DNA from: Bacteroidales bacterium UBA5621 | GTDB lineage: Bacteria; Bacteroidota; Bacteroidia; Bacteroidales; VadinHA17 | DNA: 5,302 nt | Reading direction: 5' to 3' | Assembly (NCBI GenBank): GCA_002424525.1 | Contig: DIKJ01000145.1 | Coordinates: forward strand, 1-5,302 | Shown: one piece after another, positions 1 to 5,302 of the stretch | Layout of the letters: each line of letters begins with the position of its first letter | How positions within the stretch are numbered: position 1 is the first letter of the stretch | The notes under the pieces: generated by a model | Told to the model about the DNA's origin: nothing | The model's database searches: none | What the model saw: only the letters and a program-made list of their open reading frames with translations | Program-made: the position numbers and the translations under genes

Positions 1-136
1 ATTTTTGGTTCCTGTGGCTTTATAACTTTTAAAATTAATGAACTTTGTGAATCTATCGTGTAATCCTTTGAGAAATGTATTCACAGGTTAGCGACAGACA
101 GATGTAATATATTAATAACTAAAAACTTATAAAAAA
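1..136 (+). promoter_or_regulatory. A/T-rich leader upstream of the gene cluster
   Basis: No gene is visible in this stretch, and it is the longest non-coding region before the first gene, so it probably carries the main promoter. TAACTTTT at 23-30 matches seven of eight letters of the Bacteroidota -7 element (TAnnTTTG), but its proper -33 partner would fall at or beyond the window edge. The TTTG at 4-7 is only 15 nt away, shorter than the usual 17-23. The A-rich stretch 121-136 directly before the ATG replaces a Shine-Dalgarno sequence, as is common in this phylum. No clear operator palindrome is seen. Confidence 0.3.
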
Positions 137-1093
137 ATGAAGAAAGTAGTAGTAGGCGTTGATATCGGCGGAACCAACACAGTATTCGGGCTGGTTGACA
201 ATACAGGAAAGGAACTGGCTGAGGGCCATCTCAAAACAACAGATTATCCCGTGGTAAAGGATTTTGTCACTGCACTTGTCTCAGGGATTGGAAAGCTGAT
301 GGCCGGAAAGAAGGATCTTGAACTTGCCGGTGTCGGGATAGGCGCCCCCGATGCGAATTTCCACAGGGGAACTATTGAGCATGCTCCCAATCTTGCCTGG
401 AAAGGGATAGTTCCGCTTGCCGATCTCATCAAAAAGGAGATAAAGGTACCTGTTGTTCTCACCAATGATGCAAACGCTGCGGCAATGGGAGAAATGGTCT
501 TCGGAGGTGCGAAGAAGATGAAGGATTTCATCGTCCTGACCCTTGGAACGGGCCTTGGCAGCGGGATCGTCGTTGACGGTAAACTGGTGTACGGCCACAC
601 GGGTTTTGCAGGAGAGGTGGGACACATGACCGTTGTTCCGGGCGGAAGGGAATGCGGCTGTGGACGCAAGGGGTGTCTCGAAACCTATGCATCTGCATCT
701 GGCCTTGTGAAAACCGTTTCACTTATGATAAGCGAGATGAGAGAAGATAGTATTCTCAGAGGAGTGCCCCCCTCAAAACTGTCATCAAAACAGATCGCCG
801 AAGCTGCTGCAAAAAATGATCCTGTTGCAGTAAAAGCAATGGAATACACCGCAGAAAAACTGGGATTCGGAATCGTCAATTCAATAGTCTTCACAAGCCC
901 TGAGGCCATATTCCTTTTTGGCGGACTGGCGCAGGCAGGCGAGATGTTATTTGCACCGGTAAGGAAATACCTGGCAAAGAACAATTACGTTCTGTTCAAA
1001 AACACCGTGAAGATACTTCCTTCAGGTATCTCCGAAAGCAATGGTGCCGTCCTCGGATCCGCAGCTCTCATCCTGAACGAACTATCGATGTAA
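137..1093 (+). CDS. ROK family sugar kinase A (glucokinase-like)
   Basis: Predicted cytoplasmic ATP-dependent hexose kinase of the ROK family (318 aa, a normal length for a ROK kinase without a DNA-binding domain). The N-terminal phosphate loop DIGGTNT spans residues 9-15. The NDAN motif at 110-113 supplies the catalytic base Asp111. A glycine-rich LGTGLGSG stretch lies at 136-143, and sugar-binding EVGH at 160-163. The structural zinc site is His163, Cys173, Cys175 and Cys180, with the same spacing as in E. coli Mlc. Glu182 follows in CLE, and an FGG adenosine motif sits at 261-263. There is no N-terminal helix-turn-helix, so it is a kinase and not a ROK repressor. The start follows an A-rich leader with no Shine-Dalgarno sequence. 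Kinase B at 3722 is a close paralogue. Glucose, glucosamine, GlcNAc, mannose or fructose are all possible substrates; the neighbouring genes favour an amino sugar. Confidence 0.93.
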   Translation: MKKVVVGVDIGGTNTVFGLVDNTGKELAEGHLKTTDYPVVKDFVTALVSGIGKLMAGKKDLELAGVGIGAPDANFHRGTIEHAPNLAWKGIVPLADLIKKEIKVPVVLTNDANAAAMGEMVFGGAKKMKDFIVLTLGTGLGSGIVVDGKLVYGHTGFAGEVGHMTVVPGGRECGCGRKGCLETYASASGLVKTVSLMISEMREDSILRGVPPSKLSSKQIAEAAAKNDPVAVKAMEYTAEKLGFGIVNSIVFTSPEAIFLFGGLAQAGEMLFAPVRKYLAKNNYVLFKNTVKILPSGISESNGAVLGSAALILNELSM

Positions 1094-1098
1094 ACTAC

Positions 1099-1137
1099 AC
1101 GGCAGACAGATCCCTTAAAACAGATTCGGTCTGCTGT
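1099..1137 (+). terminator. Weak hairpin in the gap after ROK kinase A
   Basis: The arms ACGGCAGAC (1099-1107) and GTCTGCTGT (1129-1137) form a 9-bp stem with one G-U pair around a 21-nt loop. It begins 5 nt after the ROK A stop codon and is followed by TTGATTTG, not by a clean T-tract. A smaller competing hairpin, CAGA/TCTG with a 5-nt loop, sits at 1121-1133. It could be a leaky terminator or an RNA-processing or stability element. The large loop and imperfect T-tract make an efficient intrinsic terminator unlikely. Confidence 0.25.
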
Positions 1138-1171
1138 TTGATTTGCCGTACTCTGAAACTTTACCGGATTG

Positions 1172-1828
1172 ATGATGAAAACACTGGAGGTTAAAGAACT
1201 TAAGTTCAATGAAAAATACCCTGATCTGGATAAGGTATCGGAAAAACTTGACAGACTGAACGAAAAAAATCCGGTCGGAGAGATCAACTGGAGCGATTTT
1301 GGCTATAAACCTGAAGTGACATTCGCCATAGGGTATACTCAGAATGAGATACTGCTGAAGTATCATGTCACAGAGCAATACTTCAAAGCCGAAAAAACTG
1401 AATCCAATCAGAGGGTGTGCGAGGATTCCTGTGTCGAGTTTTTCGTTTCACCCGCCGATGACGGATGGTACTATAATCTCGAGTTTAACGGGATCGGTAC
1501 TTGTTACATGGGAACGGGTACCGCCAGGGAAAACAGCAGAAAGGCTGATCCGCAGGTGATATCAAGGATCAGGAGAAAGACATCGGTCGGGATGGATCCG
1601 AAAGGGGAGAGAGAAGGGGAGTTCTCCTGGACCATCACCATGGCAATTCCCCTGGATGTCTTCTTCCGGCATAAAATAGAAGACCTTAAAGGCAGGACAT
1701 TCAGGGCAAATTTCTATAAATGCGGCGACATGCTTTCCGTCCCTCACTATGTTACATGGAACCCCGTGCGAACCAGGAGGCCGGATTATCATCAGCCGGC
1801 ATATTTCGGATTGCTCAGGTTTGTATGA
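1172..1828 (+). CDS. CBM9-like carbohydrate-binding protein, no signal peptide
   Basis: The protein (218 aa from the ATG chosen here) resembles the single-domain carbohydrate-binding family 9-like proteins of Bacteroidota, which share the beta-sandwich fold of xylanase CBM9 modules. Recognisable stretches, numbered from this ATG, are a DSCVEFFVSP segment near 85-94, YYNLEFNGIGT near 100-110, and a C-terminal HYVTWNPVR followed by PDYHQPAYFGLL near 192-215. The aromatic residues in these stretches are typical of sugar-contacting positions, but the binding site cannot be confirmed by eye. The N-terminus is charged and lacks a hydrophobic segment or lipobox, so the protein should be cytoplasmic. 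Starts at TTG 1169, ATG 1172 and ATG 1175 are all in frame; I prefer an ATG. Its role beside kinase and deacetylase genes is unknown. It might bind imported oligosaccharides, or be an enzyme or regulatory subunit not yet recognised. Confidence 0.85.
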   Translation: MMKTLEVKELKFNEKYPDLDKVSEKLDRLNEKNPVGEINWSDFGYKPEVTFAIGYTQNEILLKYHVTEQYFKAEKTESNQRVCEDSCVEFFVSPADDGWYYNLEFNGIGTCYMGTGTARENSRKADPQVISRIRRKTSVGMDPKGEREGEFSWTITMAIPLDVFFRHKIEDLKGRTFRANFYKCGDMLSVPHYVTWNPVRTRRPDYHQPAYFGLLRFV

Positions 1829-1889
1829 TACGGTCATCAGATCTCACCTTTTGAATAATTTATTTTAAACAACAGGCTCACCAGTAAAT

Positions 1890-2660
1890 ATGAAACATAA
1901 GTTCAATAAGGTTGCATTATCCGTTAATGCACACCCCGACGATGCAGAGGCGTGGAACGCCGGCGTACTGAAGCTTTTAAAGGATAAAGGTTATAAAATC
2001 GTCATTGCCACCATGACGGGAGGCGATCTGGGCGGGTGCAACATGGATATGGAGGAGACGGCCAGGGTACGTTATGAAGAGGCAAAAAAAGCTGCCGCAG
2101 TGCTCGATGCCGAATATCATACCCTGGGTGGCACTGACGGTTTCCTTTTCGATACGAAGGAGATGAGACTGAAACTGATTTCACTCATCAGGAAGGTCAG
2201 GGCCGGAGTTATCTTCACCCATCTTTCCAATGATTATCATGCCGATCACCGGGCAACAGCCGGTATCGTCGAAGCAGCTGCAATGATATCGTCTCTCGGA
2301 ACTGTTCCCGTGAAGGAAAAGCCTGTCAGTATCACCCCGCTCCTGTACCATACATCCCCGCTTACCCTTTCCGATCCGCTGGGCTCCCAGATCGTGCCGC
2401 CACACTTCTTCGTTGACGTCACCTCGGTGATCGGGACAAAGAAAGAGATGCTCGGATACCATATCTCGCAGATCGATCTGATGAGGCACATGCATAAGAT
2501 AGACGATTTCTTCGGGTTTGTGCTTGAGGGTAACCGCAATTACGGTGCCATGGCAGGGGTTGAGTATGCCGAAGTATACTGGCAACATCTCGGCGGAGGT
2601 TTCCAGAAAGAGCCCCAGATCCAGAACGATCTTTCGGAGTTTATTATAGAAAAAATCTGA
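1890..2660 (+). CDS. PIG-L/LmbE family zinc-dependent N-deacetylase
   Basis: Predicted metal-dependent deacetylase of N-acetylglucosamine-type substrates (256 aa, usual family size). The first signature is AHPDDAE at residues 14-20. By analogy with MshB, His15 and Asp18 are zinc ligands and Asp17 is the general base. The second signature is NDYHADHR at 114-121, in which His120 is the third zinc ligand and His117 the transition-state histidine. The fold start KVALSVNAHPDD and the loop TMTGGDLGG (41-49) are typical of the family. There is no signal peptide, so it should act on a cytoplasmic monosaccharide, sugar phosphate or conjugate. Its stop codon is 5 nt before the SIS gene, indicating co-translation. 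In this context deacetylation of GlcNAc or GlcNAc-6-phosphate, feeding the SIS deaminase, is the simplest reading. A bacillithiol-type BshB role is less likely because no bshA or bshC gene is nearby. Confidence 0.92.
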   Translation: MKHKFNKVALSVNAHPDDAEAWNAGVLKLLKDKGYKIVIATMTGGDLGGCNMDMEETARVRYEEAKKAAAVLDAEYHTLGGTDGFLFDTKEMRLKLISLIRKVRAGVIFTHLSNDYHADHRATAGIVEAAAMISSLGTVPVKEKPVSITPLLYHTSPLTLSDPLGSQIVPPHFFVDVTSVIGTKKEMLGYHISQIDLMRHMHKIDDFFGFVLEGNRNYGAMAGVEYAEVYWQHLGGGFQKEPQIQNDLSEFIIEKI

Positions 2661-2665
2661 TTATC

Positions 2666-3682
2666 ATGAATTTAACTGAAGAAAAATACAAAAAATTTGC
2701 TCTGGTAAAGGAGATGATGGAGACCTCCGACCTGATCAGATCATTCGATCCGTCAGTATCGGCACGTTTCGTTGAAAAGATAAGGACGCGAAAAGGATTA
2801 TTCCTTACCGGGGAAGGGAGCAGCAGACTTTTTCCTGCAAAGCGGACCATATCATCTTCGCTCAGGAAGGAGTTCCTTATGCCGGTTTTAACGGAAGGAT
2901 GCACCCAGGCGATGGAGTACGACCTGTCGGATTTTGTCGTTTTTGCCGCTTCAAACTCGGGCCAGACAAAAGAGGTGATTCGGCTTGTGAATGCCCTGAA
3001 AAAGAAGGATCACCAGGCAATATTCGGACTGACGGCAAATGAGAAGACAAAACTGGAGGAGTTTGCACACGATACCCATGTTTTGTCATGCGGCAGGGAG
3101 AATGCCGTTGCCGCCACAAAATCGGTCGTTGAACAGGCTCTTTTCTACGATTCGCTAATGCGCAACCTCCGCGGAGAGAAAATGGACGGGCTCGGAGAGT
3201 TCGCTGATAAATTCCGCGAAGCACTGACGGTGAAGATAGATGACGAGATAACCGAAAAAATAAGGAAAGCAGATGTAATCTATTTTGCCGGAAGAGACAA
3301 TGGAGTGGCCGGAGAGCTCTCGCTCAAGACCAATGAGATAACAAGGAAGAAATCGGCATTCCTTGAGGGCACGTTCGCACTTCACGGCATAGAGGAAGTG
3401 ATGGATAGTAATGAGGTCCTCATCTGGATGGATCCTTTTGATGTCGATCAGGACAAATTCCTTGAATGCCTGGTAAAAGGAGCAGGAGTCGAGGTTATTG
3501 CGGTTTCGGCAAAGGATACCATGTTCCCGACAATACGTATTCCCAACGCAGGGGATTATGCAGAATATGTTCAGATTGCAGCCGGATGGAACATACTTGT
3601 GGAAACAGGAATTTCGCTGAATATAGATCTCGACCATCCCAGGAGGGCAAGAAAAGTGGGAAATGAATATGTTTCTGAATAA
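2666..3682 (+). CDS. Double-SIS-domain sugar-phosphate isomerase, probable glucosamine-6-phosphate deaminase
   Basis: The protein (338 aa) corresponds to the isomerase half of GlmS without the glutaminase domain. SIS domain 1 (about 43-165) has GEGSS at 49-53, the phosphate loop SNSGQT at 96-101 and the VAATKS motif at 148-153. SIS domain 2 (about 203-320) begins GRDNGVAGE. Aligned by eye to E. coli GlmS, all key residues are kept with the same spacing: Glu217, Lys221 and Glu224 match E481, K485 and E488; His240 matches H504; and Lys330 in the tail DHPRRARK matches K603. This pattern fits the NagB-II/GlmD/AgaS group, which deaminates and isomerises glucosamine-6-phosphate (or a related aldosamine phosphate) to the ketose phosphate plus ammonia. 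It sits 5 nt after the PIG-L gene. A non-deaminating aldose/ketose isomerase or a galactosamine-6-phosphate substrate remain alternatives. Confidence 0.88.
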   Translation: MNLTEEKYKKFALVKEMMETSDLIRSFDPSVSARFVEKIRTRKGLFLTGEGSSRLFPAKRTISSSLRKEFLMPVLTEGCTQAMEYDLSDFVVFAASNSGQTKEVIRLVNALKKKDHQAIFGLTANEKTKLEEFAHDTHVLSCGRENAVAATKSVVEQALFYDSLMRNLRGEKMDGLGEFADKFREALTVKIDDEITEKIRKADVIYFAGRDNGVAGELSLKTNEITRKKSAFLEGTFALHGIEEVMDSNEVLIWMDPFDVDQDKFLECLVKGAGVEVIAVSAKDTMFPTIRIPNAGDYAEYVQIAAGWNILVETGISLNIDLDHPRRARKVGNEYVSE

Positions 3683-3721
3683 GAATAGGGTATATTTATA
3701 AAATAATCGGAGTTTTTCAAT

Positions 3722-4693
3722 ATGACAAAGAAAAAAATCGCAGTTGGCATAGATATTGGCGGGACCAACACCGTTTTCGGATTTGTTGACCGGGATGGCA
3801 ATATACTGGGTGAAGACAGGTTAAGAACAAACCATTATGATGAGGTGGAAGTCTTTATTGCAGCCCTGTATGAGAAAATAATGGTCATCAGCCATAAGAT
3901 AACGGAACCGGTTGAGCTGATAGGGTTCGGCATTGGGGCACCAATGGGCAACATTAACAAGGGCACCATCGAACATGCAGCCGGACTGCCCTGGAAAGGC
4001 ATCATACCCCTTGCAGAGATCTTTAAGAGACACACCCCCCTTCCGGTAATGGTCACCAACGATGCCAATGCGGCAGCTGTGGGAGAAATGATCTATGGGG
4101 GAGCCAGGGGCATGAAGAATTTTGTGGTCATTACCCTGGGTACCGGCCTTGGCAGCGGTTTTGTGATCGACGGGAAACTGGTTTACGGTCATGACGGGTT
4201 TGCCGGGGAGCTGGGACATACCGCCATCCGGCCGGGCCCGTCTAACCGCGATTGCGGCTGTGGCAGGAAAGGGTGTCTCGAAACATACGTGTCAGCAACC
4301 GGACTCAAGAGGTCGCTGTTAAAAATCATGGCCGACAGCATTCAGCCAAGCGAACTTAGAAAGTACAGCTTCGACGAACTTGATGCAGAACTCATCCACG
4401 AAGCGGCAAAGAGAGGCGATCCCCTCGCCAGAAGAGCATTTGAACATACTGGAAGAATGCTGGGATTTAAACTGGCAGATGTCGTAGCCCATACAAACCC
4501 CGAGGCCATATTCCTGTTCGGCGGCCTGGCACTGGCAAAAGACCTGATCTTTGAACCTGCAAAAGAGTTCATGGAAGAAAACCTGCTCAGCATCTACAGG
4601 GATAAAGTCAAACTCCTTCCTTCAGAACTCAGTACGCAGAATGCGGCCGTTCTGGGATCCAGCTCTCTTATATGGAGCCTGGAGGAATCATAA
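3722..4693 (+). CDS. ROK family sugar kinase B (paralogue of kinase A)
   Basis: Second ROK hexose kinase in the window (323 aa), colinear with kinase A over its whole length. DIGGTNT lies at 11-17, NDAN at 113-116 with catalytic Asp114, LGTGLGSG at 139-146, ELGH at 163-166, zinc ligands His166, Cys178, Cys180 and Cys185, Glu187, and FGG at 266-268. The zinc loop between His166 and the first Cys is two residues longer than in kinase A (PGPSNRDC against PGGREC). There is no helix-turn-helix. The gene starts 39 nt after the SIS stop codon, and its end lies just before the membrane-protein gene. The ATG follows TTTTTCAAT with no Shine-Dalgarno sequence. It is an active-looking ATP-dependent sugar kinase. 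Its substrate may overlap with or differ from that of kinase A, for example glucosamine against GlcNAc or glucose; the sequence alone does not decide. Confidence 0.93.
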   Translation: MTKKKIAVGIDIGGTNTVFGFVDRDGNILGEDRLRTNHYDEVEVFIAALYEKIMVISHKITEPVELIGFGIGAPMGNINKGTIEHAAGLPWKGIIPLAEIFKRHTPLPVMVTNDANAAAVGEMIYGGARGMKNFVVITLGTGLGSGFVIDGKLVYGHDGFAGELGHTAIRPGPSNRDCGCGRKGCLETYVSATGLKRSLLKIMADSIQPSELRKYSFDELDAELIHEAAKRGDPLARRAFEHTGRMLGFKLADVVAHTNPEAIFLFGGLALAKDLIFEPAKEFMEENLLSIYRDKVKLLPSELSTQNAAVLGSSSLIWSLEES

Positions 4694-4701
4694 AACTGAG
4701 C

Positions 4702-5103
4702 ATGACAGCGGCTGATATGGCTAACTTCAAAGACATACTGAACTACATCCTTGGGGTTATCTTTATTATCCTTGTCTTTTCGATAGCATATGCCTATCTT
4801 AAGCCGCACCAGCTGCATAAAAGACGTCTTGCATCCACACTCCTGCTCAAAGGAAGCTACCTTATTTATCTGATTGTTCTTCTGATCGTTGTCTTTTTTT
4901 CAGCCCTGGTTAAGGAGGGCCTCGATGACGTGTTCCTGGGAGTGGAGTTTTTTGCCTTCCTGATAGTGCTTTTCGCACCAACCATAGGCATCTTTGCCCG
5001 TAAGCTTGGACAATTCAGCAAGAAACGGGAGGGATACAACTACTTTTTTACAATTGTCAATGTTCTTTCAACTATCCTGATACTGATAATGTATTTCATT
5101 TGA
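4702..5103 (+). CDS. Small four-helix membrane protein of unknown function
   Basis: I do not recognise a family. From the ATG at 4702 the protein has 133 aa and four hydrophobic segments, at about residues 13-33, 47-70, 77-100 and 114-133, joined by short charged loops (KPHQLHKRR, KEGLDD, RKLGQFSKKREG). It ends in a membrane helix, with Ile as the last residue. The basic loop after helix 1 and the basic loop after helix 3 suggest that both face the cytoplasm, which puts both termini outside. Possible starts are ATG 4672 (overlapping kinase B by 22 nt), 4702 (8 nt after its stop) and 4717. I prefer 4702 or 4717 because 4672 lies inside the kinase gene. Tight spacing suggests co-transcription with kinase B. 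It is conceivably linked to the downstream acyl-CoA synthetase, but there is no direct functional evidence. Confidence 0.72.
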   Translation: MTAADMANFKDILNYILGVIFIILVFSIAYAYLKPHQLHKRRLASTLLLKGSYLIYLIVLLIVVFFSALVKEGLDDVFLGVEFFAFLIVLFAPTIGIFARKLGQFSKKREGYNYFFTIVNVLSTILILIMYFI

Positions 5104-5168
5104 TAAACATACGGCCCACGGCTGAAAACGCCAGGCAAAAAATTTTTTACTAACTAAAACCGGAAGAT

Positions 5169-5302
5169 ATGATAAAAGAACGTTTGATCGGGTATATCGA
5201 ACAGAGCATCAGGCAAAACTGGGAAATTGAAGCTTTGTCGAACTATGGTGAAAAAGGATATACCTATAAACAGATCGCCGAAAAGATCCTTAAACTGCAT
5301 AT
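5169..5302 (+). CDS. AMP-forming acyl-CoA synthetase, N-terminal fragment (cut by window edge)
   Basis: An open frame from ATG 5169 runs off the end of the window after 44 full codons. It begins MIKERLIGYIEQSIRQNW, continues with ALSNYGEKGYTYKQIAEKI, and reaches KLH. The pattern of an N-terminal amphipathic helix, then 'NW..ALS.Y', then 'YTYKQIAEKI' and a helix is how AMP-binding long-chain fatty-acid-CoA ligases of Bacteroidota start; the Y-T-Y segment is the usual first strand of the adenylation domain. The catalytic P-loop and adenylate motifs would lie downstream, outside the window, so the call rests on N-terminal resemblance only. GGAAG about 4 nt before the ATG may act as a weak ribosome-binding site. 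The 65-nt gap after the membrane-protein gene allows either co-transcription or a separate promoter. Confidence 0.62.
   Translation, partial: MIKERLIGYIEQSIRQNWEIEALSNYGEKGYTYKQIAEKILKLH

Noticed and set aside
44..70. TTTG (44-47) and CCTTTG (65-70) as a -33/-7 promoter pair for kinase A
   Set aside because: The second site lacks the TA at the required position and the spacing is wrong for the consensus.
244..669. Long open frame on the minus strand inside kinase A (and similar ones opposite the other genes)
   Set aside because: These are antisense shadows of strongly supported conserved genes, with low-complexity, unrecognisable translations and no independent start context.
3691..3698. 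TATATTTA before kinase B as a Bacteroidota -7 promoter element
   Set aside because: It fits TAnnTTTG except the last base, but the nearest -33-like TTTC (3672-3675) is only 15 nt away and the region is simply A/T-rich, so chance match is likely.
4680..4685. GGAGGA as a Shine-Dalgarno sequence for the membrane-protein gene
   Set aside because: It is 16 nt from ATG 4702 and downstream of ATG 4672, too far or misplaced, and other genes here do not use Shine-Dalgarno sites.
137..4693. ROK proteins as transcriptional repressors (NagC/Mlc type)
   Set aside because: Both start directly with the phosphate-binding DIGGTNT strand and lack the roughly 80-residue N-terminal helix-turn-helix domain of ROK repressors; all catalytic residues are present.
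5137..5148. A6T6 palindrome before the acyl-CoA synthetase as a bidirectional terminator
   Set aside because: There is no convincing GC-rich stem next to it; the GGC/GCC triplets upstream (about 5120-5132) give only a 3-bp pairing. It may be just an A/T-rich leader.

Overview
This window looks like chromosomal DNA from a member of the Bacteroidota, probably near the Bacteroidales. That assignment is an inference from three things: A/T-rich leaders with no consistent Shine-Dalgarno sequence, a combination of protein families common in that phylum (CBM9-like protein, ROK kinases, SIS sugar isomerase, PIG-L deacetylase), and a downstream gene whose N-terminus resembles the phylum's long-chain acyl-CoA synthetases. 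No RNA genes, mobile elements, CRISPR arrays or phage genes are visible.

Seven genes lie on the + strand and fill almost the whole window. In order they are: ROK sugar kinase A (137-1093); a cytoplasmic-looking CBM9-like protein (1172-1828); a PIG-L/LmbE zinc deacetylase (1890-2660); a double-SIS-domain sugar-phosphate isomerase/deaminase only 5 nt downstream (2666-3682); ROK sugar kinase B, a paralogue of A (3722-4693); a small four-helix membrane protein of unknown function (about 4702-5103); and the first 44 codons of an AMP-forming acyl-CoA synthetase (from 5169, cut by the window edge). Gaps are 5 to 78 nt, so the first six could form one transcript. A weak hairpin after ROK A and the 61- and 39-nt A/T-rich gaps leave room for internal promoters or processing.

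Read together, the first five genes look like an intracellular amino-sugar salvage cassette. The PIG-L enzyme would remove the N-acetyl group from a GlcNAc-type sugar or its phosphate. A ROK kinase would phosphorylate the sugar at C6. The SIS protein would convert glucosamine-6-phosphate to fructose-6-phosphate with release of ammonia. It keeps every GlmS isomerase catalytic residue that I could align but has no glutaminase domain. This would do the work of NagA plus NagB with unrelated protein families, in a way that recalls the archaeal Dac/GlmD chitin route. The substrate assignment is inference; the family assignments are well supported. The membrane protein and acyl-CoA synthetase probably belong to a different functional unit.
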